A stretch of DNA of 58,132 nucleotides from Candidatus Saccharibacteria bacterium UBA2951 (GTDB lineage: Bacteria; Patescibacteriota; Saccharimonadia; Saccharimonadales; Saccharimonadaceae), in contig DEBR01000002.1 of the NCBI GenBank assembly GCA_002348615.1, positions 1,230 through 59,361 on the forward strand, written 5' to 3'. Positions 49,071 through 57,665 of the stretch are shown here, piece after piece. The position numbers were made by a program, and so were the translations under genes. The first letter of the stretch is position 1, and each line of letters starts with the position of its first letter. The notes under the pieces are model-generated. The model made no database searches. It had not been told where the DNA came from and worked only from the letters and a program-made list of their open reading frames with translations.

Positions 49071-51442
49071 ACGATTACCTCGACGAGGCGTCACTAAACG
49101 CTCTCGATAAATACTGGCGTGCCGCGAACTACTTAACGGTAGGGCAGATTTACCTGCAAGACAACCCGCTGCTTCGTGAGCCGCTCAAGCAGGAGCATGT
49201 TAAGCGCCTACTCCTTGGTCATTGGGGCACAGCACCTGGTCAGAACTTCATTTATGCGCACCTGAACCGCATTATCAGCAAAAACGATCTAAATATGCTT
49301 TATATTTCCGGTCCAGGCCATGGCGGGCCAGGCGTCGTCAGTAACGTCTACCTTGAAGGGACGTTCACCGAATATTACCCCGCTGTCACACAAGACGAAG
49401 CCGGCCTGAAGAAACTATTTCAAATGTCATCATTCCCAGGAGGGCTATCAAGCCATGTTTCGCCTCAAGTACCCGGTTCTATGCACGAAGGTGGCGAACT
49501 CGGTTATTCGTTAAGCCACGCCTTTGGGGCGGTATATGACAATCCGGACCTTATCGCGGCTTGCGTGGTCGGCGACGGTGAAGCCGAGACAGGACCACTC
49601 GCGACAGCGTGGCACTCCAACAAATTCTTGAACCCGCAGACCGATGGCGCGGTTCTCCCTATTCTGCATTTGAACGGTTATAAGATCAGTAACCCCACCT
49701 TGCTGGCACGCATTGAACGCGAGGAACTTGAACAGCTGTTCCGCGGCTATGGCTGGACTCCTTACTTCGTTGAGGGTCACGACCCTGCTGTTATGCATAA
49801 CCTAATGGCTTCGCAACTAGATGCAGCTATGGCCGACCTTAAGCGCATACAAGCCAACGCCCGTGAACATGGCGACCTGACTCGTCCGCGCTGGCCGATG
49901 ATTATATTCTCGTCACCAAAAGGTTGGACCGGTCCTAAGTTCATCGACGACCACGCAGTTGAAAACAACTTCCGCTCGCACCAGGTACCGCTCGCCGTCG
50001 ACAGCGCACACCCAGGCAACGTTGAAATATTGGAGAGTTGGCTAAAAAGCTATAAGCCCGACGAACTGTTTGATGAGAATGGCCGTGTGCAAGATGAAAT
50101 TTCGTCGGTCATTCCGGTGCCCGAACGCCGTATGGGGCTAAACAAAGCCGCGAACGGCGGCGATGTGTTCCGTGAACTTCACTTGCCCGATTTCCGTGAC
50201 TACGAAACAGACATTCCTTTCCGCGGAAGCGCTCACGAAGGCAACGTGCACGCGCTCGCTCCTTACCTTCGTGATGTCGCCAAACAGAATGATTCGCCCC
50301 GCAACTTCCGTATCTTTGGACCAGACGAACTGGTATCAAACCGCCTCGAAGACGTTTTTGAAATGACAAATCGTCAATGGATGGCCCGCGTACGTGACAC
50401 CGACGAATTCTTGGCGCCGAACGGCTCAGTCCTCGACTCCATGCTGAGCGAACACCAAGCACAGGGCTGGCTTGAAGGCTATTTACTCACTGGTCGCCAC
50501 GGTGTGCTTCATAGCTACGAAGCCTTCATTCGAATCGTCGATTCCATGGTGAACCAACACGCGAAATGGCTTAAGATGTCATCTGAACTACCTTGGCGAA
50601 ACGACCTGCCGTCGCTCAATTACCTACTAACATCCCACGTCTGGCGCCAAGACCATAACGGCTTTACGCACCAAGACCCAGGTTTTATCGACCACATTGT
50701 CAACAAAAAAGCAGCCGTGGCACGCATCTACCTGCCCCCGGATGCGAATACATTACTTTCAGTCATGGATCACTGCTTATCCAGCCGCAACTACGTGAAT
50801 CTTACTATTACCGGAAAGCATGATAGCCCGCAGTGGCTCACCATGAGTGAGGCGGTCGAGCATTGTAGCCGCGGCGTCGGCGTATGGGACTGGGCGAGTA
50901 ACGACGATGGCGACCCGGACGTCGTGATGGCATGTGCCGGTGACGTGCCAACACTCGAGACTCTGGCTGCCGTTTCAATCCTTCGTACCATGTTACCCGA
51001 CCTCAAAATACGTGTTGTCAACGTCGTCGACCTGCTTAGGCTCGAGCCCGACACCGAGCACTCACATGGCTTAAGCGACCCCGATTACGACGCCATCTTT
51101 ACTAAGGACAAAGAAATAATTTTTGCTTTCCATGGTTACCCATGGCTGATTCACCGACTTACCTACCGCCGCGCAAACCGTAACTTACATGTTCGAGGTT
51201 ATAAAGAAGAAGGAACGATTACCACGGCATTCGACATGACCGTGCTTAATGAAATGAGCCGGTTCAACCTTGTTATGGACGTCGTAGAGCGGCTAAAGCT
51301 CGACGATGACCAAGCACGTCATGTAAAAGAAGTCATGCAGCAAAAATTAATCGAGCATAAAAGCTATATAAACAAGCACGGCGTCGACATGCCCGAAGTC
51401 GCCGACTGGCGTTGGCAATATTCGAATACAAATTCCGACTAG
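49067..51442 (+). CDS. xfp: xylulose-5-phosphate/fructose-6-phosphate phosphoketolase
   Basis: Thiamine-diphosphate enzyme that splits xylulose 5-phosphate (or fructose 6-phosphate) with phosphate into acetyl phosphate and a smaller sugar phosphate. 791 residues with the family signatures ISGPGHGGPGVVSNVYLEG and SSHVSPQVPGSMHEGGELG, ThDP motif VGDGEAETGPLATAWHSNKF, and FRGSAHEGNVHALAPYLRD. With AckA and the triose part of glycolysis this gives a heterofermentative ATP-yielding path. Confidence 0.97.
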   Translation: MNDYLDEASLNALDKYWRAANYLTVGQIYLQDNPLLREPLKQEHVKRLLLGHWGTAPGQNFIYAHLNRIISKNDLNMLYISGPGHGGPGVVSNVYLEGTFTEYYPAVTQDEAGLKKLFQMSSFPGGLSSHVSPQVPGSMHEGGELGYSLSHAFGAVYDNPDLIAACVVGDGEAETGPLATAWHSNKFLNPQTDGAVLPILHLNGYKISNPTLLARIEREELEQLFRGYGWTPYFVEGHDPAVMHNLMASQLDAAMADLKRIQANAREHGDLTRPRWPMIIFSSPKGWTGPKFIDDHAVENNFRSHQVPLAVDSAHPGNVEILESWLKSYKPDELFDENGRVQDEISSVIPVPERRMGLNKAANGGDVFRELHLPDFRDYETDIPFRGSAHEGNVHALAPYLRDVAKQNDSPRNFRIFGPDELVSNRLEDVFEMTNRQWMARVRDTDEFLAPNGSVLDSMLSEHQAQGWLEGYLLTGRHGVLHSYEAFIRIVDSMVNQHAKWLKMSSELPWRNDLPSLNYLLTSHVWRQDHNGFTHQDPGFIDHIVNKKAAVARIYLPPDANTLLSVMDHCLSSRNYVNLTITGKHDSPQWLTMSEAVEHCSRGVGVWDWASNDDGDPDVVMACAGDVPTLETLAAVSILRTMLPDLKIRVVNVVDLLRLEPDTEHSHGLSDPDYDAIFTKDKEIIFAFHGYPWLIHRLTYRRANRNLHVRGYKEEGTITTAFDMTVLNEMSRFNLVMDVVERLKLDDDQARHVKEVMQQKLIEHKSYINKHGVDMPEVADWRWQYSNTNSD

Positions 51443-51481
51443 GCTTCGTCTTTTACTTTTTTTAGCTATAATCAGGGGTGT

Positions 51482-51558
51482 GCCCTGGTAGCTCAGCTGG
51501 ATAGAGCAGAGGACTTCTAAGCCTAAGGCCGATGGTTCGAATCCATCCCGGGGCACCA
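51482..51558 (+). tRNA. tRNA-Arg (TCT)
   Basis: Acceptor GCCCTGG/CCGGGGC, anticodon loop CTTCTAA (TCT), T-loop TTCGAATC, encoded ACCA. The anticodon stem GAGGA/GCCTA has purine mismatches at both ends, leaving three firm pairs. Confidence 0.92.
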
Positions 51559-51573
51559 AATTCAGATTATTTT

Positions 51574-51765
51574 ATGTCGGTCCTACCTTTTGTACTACTT
51601 GCTATATGCGCTATCATTCTTGGCTTTCGGCTATCATCATTCTTTGACCGGCAAGGTGGATCTAAATGGGATCAGATTGCTCTTGTTATTATCATGTTTG
51701 CCTTACTATTACTCGCGGCCGGGGCTCCAAGGCTATTTGGTGACTTACTAGTAATGTTTAGATAG
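51574..51765 (+). CDS. small membrane protein, 63 residues
   Basis: Two hydrophobic segments (LPFVLLAICAIILGF and IALVIIMFALLLLAA) around a short polar loop (FFDRQGGSKWD). Unknown family. The longer upstream reading would run through tRNA-Arg, so ATG 51574 is used; it is probably made from the tRNA transcript or a weak box before it. Confidence 0.55.
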   Translation: MSVLPFVLLAICAIILGFRLSSFFDRQGGSKWDQIALVIIMFALLLLAAGAPRLFGDLLVMFR

Positions 51766-51793
51766 AACTTATGGACAATGTTCTGCATCAAGC

Positions 51794-51802
51794 TGCTATA
51801 GT
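51794..51802 (+). promoter_or_regulatory. extended -10 promoter
   Basis: TGc-TATAGT ends eight bases before ATG 51810, which it selects over the earlier ATG at 51771. Confidence 0.6.
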
Positions 51803-51809
51803 TATAAGC

Positions 51810-52094
51810 ATGAACACGTTACTCGTACTCCACATCGCTTTCATGGTTACCTCGATTATTGCCACGCTTGGCTCTACTGCAGCCTCTATGCTTTCAACTG
51901 TTGTCTCAAAACGTTTTACTGCAGCAAATATTGTCGTGACCACTCTAGGCATTATTAGCGGTGGAGTTTTGCTTTTGGGTGCACCACTTGGCGCGAAGTG
52001 CGCAGCGCTGCTCGCTTATTTAGTAGCATTTGTGGCGCTACAACTATTTGTCGTACGGCGCAATCAACGGTTGGCCACTTCTCCCGATTCGTAG
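51810..52094 (+). CDS. small membrane protein, 94 residues
   Basis: Three hydrophobic segments (LLVLHIAFMVTSIIATLG, VVTTLGIISGGVLLLGAP, AALLAYLVAFVALQLFVV) and a basic tail. Unknown family. Start chosen from the extended -10 box eight bases upstream. Its end overlaps the convergent ClpC-like gene by 31 bases. Confidence 0.65.
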   Translation: MNTLLVLHIAFMVTSIIATLGSTAASMLSTVVSKRFTAANIVVTTLGIISGGVLLLGAPLGAKCAALLAYLVAFVALQLFVVRRNQRLATSPDS

Positions 52095-54520
52095 CCGCTC
52101 TCTTTTTCGATAGCACTTGCCTGTTCGGCCTTGTTCATGGTTTCTTCGACTTGGCTGGTAGATATGGTAATAGTCGAACCCGCTTGGGCGGCGCCTGCCA
52201 AAATGGCTTTTGCCACATTGTTTTCGACCACCCGCTGAATAACACGACGCATTGGGCGCGCACCGAGCCGAGGGTCGTAACCCTTTTCGACTAATAGTTC
52301 TTTCGCAGCCGGTTCGACTTCGACCGTTATCTTTTGTAAGGCCAATGTCTTGTTAACGCCAGCGATCATAAGGTCAACCACTTGTAACAGCTCAGGCTTT
52401 TCGAGCGGTCTGAATATGACGATTTCGTCGAAACGGTTCAAAAATTCCGGCTTAAACTCATTTGAATTTATCAGTTCATCAACGAACTTTTCTTCGAATT
52501 GTTCTAGTTGGTATCCACGCTCAATATATTCACGTATGCGGTTTGCCCCGGCGTTACTGGTCGCGATTACAATCGCGTCCCTAAAGCTGACTTCGCGGTT
52601 TTTGACGTCTCGCAAAATTCCTTCGTCGAGCATTTGTAGCAGTGTGGTTAGAACACTAGGGTGGGCCTTTTCGATTTCATCAAGCAGCACCACGCTGAAT
52701 GGTTGCTTCATGGCTTGGGCAGTCAGGCTGGCCGGGTCGTCAGCACCGTCGGCAATTAGTCTCGAAACGTCATCACTGCGCACGTATTCGTTCATATCAA
52801 GCCGGATTATTCGGTCTTCGCCGCCAAAGTAAACATCGGCCAGCGCTTTCGCTAACTCGGTTTTTCCCACGCCGGTTGGGCCGAGGAACAGGAATGTCCC
52901 GATTGGCCGGTCTTGATTGCGAACACCAGCCCGCGCACGGCGCAGGGCGTCACTCACCACCCCGACGGCACGGGTTTGATTGATCATGCGCTCGTGAATC
53001 AATGTTTCAAGGTTCAGTAGTTTTTTACGTTCATCACCCTCGGACGCGTTCGCCACTTTGACACCCATCGTCTGTTCGATGGCTTTTTGTACCGAGTTCA
53101 TCGTCACTAGGCCGTTTTCGCTGTAGCTTGCTGCCGATTCAAGTAGCTTCAGTGCTCTTCCTGGCATGGCGAGATCATGAATATAGCGCTCGCTTAACCG
53201 GTAGGCTTCGCTAAGCGATTGGTACGTATATGTTACCTTGCGCCTGAATTCTGTGTGCAGTAGTTGGTCCTGCATGACCCGGATAGTGTCTTCCTTTGAT
53301 GCCGGTTGAATATTTATGCGGTTCAGCGCATTTACCAGCGGTGCGTTACGCTGGCCGATTTGCAGGAACCGCTGTTCATCCATCGTCAAGATTAGCCGCA
53401 GGCGGCCGGCTTCGATAATCGGCACCAGCACATTGCCAAGGTCGACAGAACCGACTCCTTCTTCAAAGAACAGCTGGGCATCGTCAAGGCACAGAATAAT
53501 ATTCTTGGCGGCATACGCCTCGCCGAATATCCGCATAATAAGCTCTTCCAACTCTCCCCTGCCAGGCGCGGCCGAGATAAGTGATGCCGAATCTAGCATA
53601 ATAACCTGACGGAACTTTAAGCTGCCAGGTAGTTTTGATGACGCGTCGAGCAGTCGCTCCGCAAAAGCATGAACAATCGTCGTCTTACCAACGCCCATTG
53701 TTCCCACCAGTACCGCGTTCTGCCGACCGTCGTTCGAGAACGTGTCGATCAACTGGTCAAGCGCCTCCGTATGCGAATCCAAATCGACATTCAGCAAACC
53801 ACCTCCCGCAAGTTGCTGACTAATATTCTGACCAAAACGTGAGAGCAAAGGCGTATACCCAAACGACCAATCACGGCCGATTCCACCGGTACGCAGCTTT
53901 CTTGAATGTGTTCGCACCAATGCCGCCAGGTGGTTTTGCCAGTCAATACCCTTCTTGATGTCAGCAAGCTCCAAGTGGTTATGGGCTAGCAGGGCATCGT
54001 GTTCAGGGAATTGTTTTACAAGCGCGTAGACTAACATACCGGCAGTCAGCGCGTCGCTGTCTTTGTCGCGTAGCTCCATGGCGGTCTGCCATACGGCGGT
54101 GGCATCTGACTGTTCCGGAGAAGAAATCTGCTCTAAGAAGTTCGGCGTAATACCAAACCGTACCGCAAAGAACAACCCGTGGCGTGATTGCATAACCGCA
54201 CGTGCTATATCGACTGGCGACGGTTGTTTTGGTAAACGAGCCAGTACGGCAGATTCTAAAACAGCATCAACCCGGCCTTCGGATTGTTCCGGTGGCACAT
54301 CTCTCAGCTCGCCCCTGTACCACTGAACAGCCATGAATGGCCATGCCGCAAAACTCATAAGCAGCCAGCCGGTTGGAACGGCGACTAACACTAGGCTAAT
54401 GCCAGCAATTACTAGTAAACCTGCCGCTAGAATCAGCAGCCATTCATTCAGCCCGCTTAAATGCCGACCTAGCCGTGACTTGGCAGCTCGCGGGCTTTTG
54501 TAGTCAAACTTTACCTCCAT
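52064..54520 (-). CDS. membrane-anchored ClpC-like double AAA+ ATPase
   Basis: An 818-residue unfoldase. Residues about 25-65 hold two membrane segments; a Clp_N-like helical repeat follows (DALTAGMLVYALVKQFPEHD). D1 AAA+ has Walker A LVGTMGVGKTTIVHAF and Walker B IILCLDDAQLFFEE; D2 has GPTGVGKTELAKALADVYFG and VVLLDEIEKAHPSVLTTLLQ; then the C-terminal small domain RLGARPMRRVIQRVVEN. The loop that in ClpC carries IGF/VGF for ClpP binding reads RGYQL here, so ClpP docking is doubtful. The start at 54520 (ten-base overlap with the preceding gene) is preferred to a longer frame. It may be a membrane quality-control or secretion ATPase. Confidence 0.92.
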   Translation of the reverse strand: MEVKFDYKSPRAAKSRLGRHLSGLNEWLLILAAGLLVIAGISLVLVAVPTGWLLMSFAAWPFMAVQWYRGELRDVPPEQSEGRVDAVLESAVLARLPKQPSPVDIARAVMQSRHGLFFAVRFGITPNFLEQISSPEQSDATAVWQTAMELRDKDSDALTAGMLVYALVKQFPEHDALLAHNHLELADIKKGIDWQNHLAALVRTHSRKLRTGGIGRDWSFGYTPLLSRFGQNISQQLAGGGLLNVDLDSHTEALDQLIDTFSNDGRQNAVLVGTMGVGKTTIVHAFAERLLDASSKLPGSLKFRQVIMLDSASLISAAPGRGELEELIMRIFGEAYAAKNIILCLDDAQLFFEEGVGSVDLGNVLVPIIEAGRLRLILTMDEQRFLQIGQRNAPLVNALNRINIQPASKEDTIRVMQDQLLHTEFRRKVTYTYQSLSEAYRLSERYIHDLAMPGRALKLLESAASYSENGLVTMNSVQKAIEQTMGVKVANASEGDERKKLLNLETLIHERMINQTRAVGVVSDALRRARAGVRNQDRPIGTFLFLGPTGVGKTELAKALADVYFGGEDRIIRLDMNEYVRSDDVSRLIADGADDPASLTAQAMKQPFSVVLLDEIEKAHPSVLTTLLQMLDEGILRDVKNREVSFRDAIVIATSNAGANRIREYIERGYQLEQFEEKFVDELINSNEFKPEFLNRFDEIVIFRPLEKPELLQVVDLMIAGVNKTLALQKITVEVEPAAKELLVEKGYDPRLGARPMRRVIQRVVENNVAKAILAGAAQAGSTITISTSQVEETMNKAEQASAIEKESGYESGEVANR

Positions 54521-54894
54521 GTCGGTACCCACCCGGAAAGCATAACGATGAAACCAACAACTGGCAGTATGGGCAGAAGTGCCCAAGCCACTAAAACGAC
54601 CACGCCTATAAGCGACTGCACGAATAACCATACCGCACCGACGAAGATGAGTATTAACCGTACGATCGCCCCAATAATACGCGATATCAGCTTATCAACG
54701 GCCGCGCGCAGCTGTATGCCAATGGGCCCCTGTACCCTACCGGCGGAGATCTGCCGGAATGGCGCGAACAGCGTGCTGGCGAGCAAGCCAATAGAAAAAT
54801 AGTCGTACGACAGCGCAAGGCGTTCCCTTAACCCAAGCAGAACAGACTTCCACCCGGCGCCGTACCACCACGAGAGAGCCCACACGATAACCAT
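54511..54894 (-). CDS. small membrane protein paired with the ClpC-like ATPase
   Basis: A 127-residue protein: N-terminal hydrophobic stretch (MVIVWALSWWYGAGWKSVLL), a middle with an amphipathic part (FAPFRQISAGRVQG), and long hydrophobic helices to the end (LILIFVGAVWLFVQSLIGVV, ALLPILPVVGFIVML). It overlaps the ATPase start by ten bases, so the two are made together and may form one membrane complex. ATG 54894 is seven bases after TACAAT (54901-54906). Confidence 0.75.
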   Translation of the reverse strand: MVIVWALSWWYGAGWKSVLLGLRERLALSYDYFSIGLLASTLFAPFRQISAGRVQGPIGIQLRAAVDKLISRIIGAIVRLILIFVGAVWLFVQSLIGVVVLVAWALLPILPVVGFIVMLSGWVPTWR

Positions 54895-54900
54895 AGACAT

Positions 54901-54906
54901 ATTGTA
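54901..54906 (-). promoter_or_regulatory. -10 box of the ClpC-like operon
   Basis: TACAAT on the minus strand, seven bases before ATG 54894; leaderless. It is back to back with the murT promoter. Confidence 0.6.
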
Positions 54907-54932
54907 CCGTACTTTTGCGCCGTACCATCGGG

Positions 54933-54938
54933 TATAAT
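54933..54938 (+). promoter_or_regulatory. -10 box of murT-gatD
   Basis: TATAAT ending eight bases before ATG 54946. An earlier ATG at 54937 lies inside the box, so 54946 is the start. Confidence 0.7.
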
Positions 54939-54945
54939 GAAGCAT

Positions 54946-56223
54946 ATGCCCAAGGCCCCTAAACCGCTTGTAACATTGCTTGGAAAAGCCGTCCGCGAAG
55001 CCACCAAGCTGCGCGGCGGAGGATCAGCCTTCCCTGGTCTGTTCGTCGAATCAATTGACAAGGATTTTATTAGCTCATGTCTGTCACCGCTTCCGTACGG
55101 CGTAGTGCTTATCAGTGGAACGAATGGCAAGACTACGACGACAAAAATGGTCGTCGAGCTGTTGGAAGGTCAGGGCCTTACAGTATTTACCAACCGCACA
55201 GGTAGCAACTTTACCCGTGGCGTGGCGGCTGCCCTACTTGGAGCCGTCGATATGAAAGGCAATTTGTCGGCCGACATTGCCGTGCTCGAACTCGACGAAG
55301 CCCACGCAGTTAAGTTCGTACAGGCGGTGCGCCCACGTTACAGCCTGCTTCTAAATGTCATGCGTGACCAACTCGACCGGTTCGGTGAAATCGACACAAC
55401 TGCCAGGCTGCTGCGTTCCGTCGCCGAACAGACGTCAGATGTGGTTGTGATTAACCGCGAAGACCCACGACTGCTCCAATTGGGCGAGTCACTCGACGAA
55501 ACGAAAGTCCGTTACTTCGGCTTAGACAAGTCTCTTCGGGCAAAGTTCCCAAGCGACGACGACATGCGCGGCAGCAACGCGTCGGGTGCCAAATTGCCCA
55601 AGGCCGTCAGCGTATTAGAAGAACTGGACGGTCATAAAGCCGTCGTATCACTCGGCAACAAAAAGCTGACGCTCGAATTAAAGCTTGAAGGAATATATAA
55701 CGTCTTCAACGCCGTCGCCGCCATATCTCTCGTGTCGTCGGTTCTTGGCGACAAAACTGACAAAGACAAACTTGTTTCGACGTTAGAATCCATTACGCCG
55801 GCATTCGGTCGCGGCGAAAAGTTACTGGTCGACGGTCAGCCGCTGGAACTTGTGCTTGTAAAGAACCCGGGTGGTTTTCGGCTAGGCTTAGAGTCGTTCG
55901 ACCCAACCGGTTACGCCACCATGATTGCCATTAACGACAATTATGCGGATGGCCGCGACATGAGCTGGCTATGGGATGTGCAGTTCGAGAGCCTGAAGCC
56001 AGGGATTTCGCATGTCACCGGGGTACGCGCGTACGACATGGCTCTCCGTTTGCAGTACGACGAAGTCGAGGTCGGTTCCGTTGAAACCGACATACCAAAA
56101 GCACTCAAAGATTTCATAAAAGCGAACAAGTCCATGCCGAAACGCATTTACTGTAGCTACACCTCCATGCTTGCGCTCCGCCGCGAACTATCCAAAATAA
56201 CCGACGTGGAGACAGTATCATGA
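54946..56223 (+). CDS. murT: lipid II isoglutaminyl synthase subunit MurT
   Basis: Mur-ligase-like subunit that activates the D-Glu of lipid II for amidation. 425 residues: ATP loop LISGTNGKTTTTKMVVELL, NRTGSNFTRGVAAALLG, VLELDEAHAVKFVQ, LLLNVMRDQLDRFGEID, and the C-terminal DUF1727 motif INDNYADGRDMSWLWDVQFE. The four-Cys zinc ribbon usual in the middle of MurT is absent; the stretch after YFGLDKSLRAKFPSDDD has no Cys. It overlaps gatD by four bases. Confidence 0.94.
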   Translation: MPKAPKPLVTLLGKAVREATKLRGGGSAFPGLFVESIDKDFISSCLSPLPYGVVLISGTNGKTTTTKMVVELLEGQGLTVFTNRTGSNFTRGVAAALLGAVDMKGNLSADIAVLELDEAHAVKFVQAVRPRYSLLLNVMRDQLDRFGEIDTTARLLRSVAEQTSDVVVINREDPRLLQLGESLDETKVRYFGLDKSLRAKFPSDDDMRGSNASGAKLPKAVSVLEELDGHKAVVSLGNKKLTLELKLEGIYNVFNAVAAISLVSSVLGDKTDKDKLVSTLESITPAFGRGEKLLVDGQPLELVLVKNPGGFRLGLESFDPTGYATMIAINDNYADGRDMSWLWDVQFESLKPGISHVTGVRAYDMALRLQYDEVEVGSVETDIPKALKDFIKANKSMPKRIYCSYTSMLALRRELSKITDVETVS

Positions 56224-56939
56224 AACCAGTTCTTAATATTCTTCACTTGTACCCGCGCGATATGAATATTTATGGCGACTGGGGTAACGTGCTTACCGTT
56301 ATGCGGCGCGCGCAGTGGCACGGTTACGAACCTGTGCTGCTTGAATATAACCCGGGCGATGCCTTCCCGGAACACGTCGATATTATCATCGGTGGCGGTG
56401 GCCAGGACGCCGGCCAGGACAAAATTCAGGCCGACCTTCTTAAAATGAAGCCGCGCCTGCTTGAGCTGGCACAGTATGACACTCCAATGCTTGTCATTTG
56501 CGGGCTGTATCAACTCTTCGGCAATTTCTTCCGTACCAAAGACGGACACGAGATCACCGGAATCGGCCTATTCAATATCGAAACGCACGGCGGACCCGAA
56601 CGTATGATCGGCAACATTGTTATCGACAGCCCAGAATTCGGCCAGATTATAGGGTACGAAAACCACAGCGGCCAGACTTTCTTGCAAGAAGGCGTACAAC
56701 CGCTCGGCAAGGTCATAAAAGGTGCGGGCAATAATGGCCAAGATGAGTTCGAGGGCGCGCGCGTTCATAATGTCATCGGAAGCTATTTACATGGGTCACT
56801 CTTACCTAAGAATCCCGCGATTGCCGACTGGCTGATCGAAAAAGCAGTGACTAAAAAGTATGGTGAGTTTACTCCCACCGTCATAGACGACCGGTTCGCA
56901 CAAGAAGCTCGAAAAATTGCCCTTACCAGACCTCGTTAG
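56220..56939 (+). CDS. gatD: lipid II isoglutaminyl synthase glutaminase GatD
   Basis: Class I glutamine amidotransferase (CobB/CobQ-like) that hands ammonia to MurT. 239 residues: GGGGQDAGQDKIQADLL, nucleophile Cys in PMLVICGLYQLFGNFF, ENHSGQTFL and catalytic His in NVIGSYLHGSLLPKNP. Amidated stem peptides are typical of Gram-positive walls and favour cross-linking, in line with a single-membrane wall. Confidence 0.95.
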   Translation: MKPVLNILHLYPRDMNIYGDWGNVLTVMRRAQWHGYEPVLLEYNPGDAFPEHVDIIIGGGGQDAGQDKIQADLLKMKPRLLELAQYDTPMLVICGLYQLFGNFFRTKDGHEITGIGLFNIETHGGPERMIGNIVIDSPEFGQIIGYENHSGQTFLQEGVQPLGKVIKGAGNNGQDEFEGARVHNVIGSYLHGSLLPKNPAIADWLIEKAVTKKYGEFTPTVIDDRFAQEARKIALTRPR

Positions 56940-57001
56940 ATTTCGCTCAGTTAAGGGTGTCGTTTGCTATACTAAGCTTAAGTTCAATTTAAGGAGTTAG
57001 T

Positions 57002-57625
57002 ATGGAACCGAATAACGCGCCTCAAAATCAACCTGAATCACCCGCACCCGCACCAGCCCCAGTGCAACCAGTAGCGCCTGTTACCGCTCCAGCTAGCGGC
57101 AATGGCAGCGGTTTTGCCATCGCGGCGTTAGTACTTGGAATCATTGCTTTCTTGTTCGGATGGCTTGGGTTCTTAAACCTGTTTACCGCAATTCTTGCAG
57201 TAGTATTCGGTGTCGTGGCTATGGTAAAGCACCAATCTAAGGGCATGGCACTTGCCGGGTTAATTCTTGGTGGTATTGCCGTAGTCGCGTCACTTATATT
57301 CGGTATGTTTCAGCTTGCCACCCTGGGTGGTCTTCAAGACGCGGCAAAAGAAGCCGAACAGCGTGCGTCGCAAAATAGCCAATCTTCATCTGCTACGGGT
57401 GAAGAATGGGACTTCAAGGCAATCTACTCACAGCTGACCGACGGCATGAGTAAAACCGATGCCGAAGCCTTACTTGAAAAACCTGGCGAGGGCTGCTCGG
57501 AATCTACCAGCCAATACACCGGCAAAATCGAAACCTGTACGTACGGTGGATATAAAGACGGTGGCTCAATCACCGTTACCTACACCAACGACAAAGTTAG
57601 TGGAAAATCCAAGTACGAATACTAG
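57002..57625 (+). CDS. DUF4190 membrane protein with outer C-terminal domain
   Basis: A 207-residue protein: Pro/Ala-rich cytoplasmic start, two membrane helices of the DUF4190 type (GFAIAALVLGIIAFLFGWLG and GMALAGLILGGIAVVASLI), then an outer domain of about 90 residues (YSQLTDGMSKTDAEALLEKP, two cysteines, CTYGGYKDGGSITVTY) that resembles the small BLIP/OmlA-like fold. A TGc-TATACT box and AAGGAG site precede the ATG. Function unknown. Confidence 0.82.
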   Translation: MEPNNAPQNQPESPAPAPAPVQPVAPVTAPASGNGSGFAIAALVLGIIAFLFGWLGFLNLFTAILAVVFGVVAMVKHQSKGMALAGLILGGIAVVASLIFGMFQLATLGGLQDAAKEAEQRASQNSQSSSATGEEWDFKAIYSQLTDGMSKTDAEALLEKPGEGCSESTSQYTGKIETCTYGGYKDGGSITVTYTNDKVSGKSKYEY

Positions 57626-57637
57626 GGTAGGACGAAT

Positions 57638-57665
57638 AAAAAAGAGCCCAACCGGGCTCTTTTTT
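57638..57665. terminator. bidirectional terminator
   Basis: AGAGCCC-AACC-GGGCTCT flanked by A- and T-runs between the two convergent genes. Confidence 0.88.
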
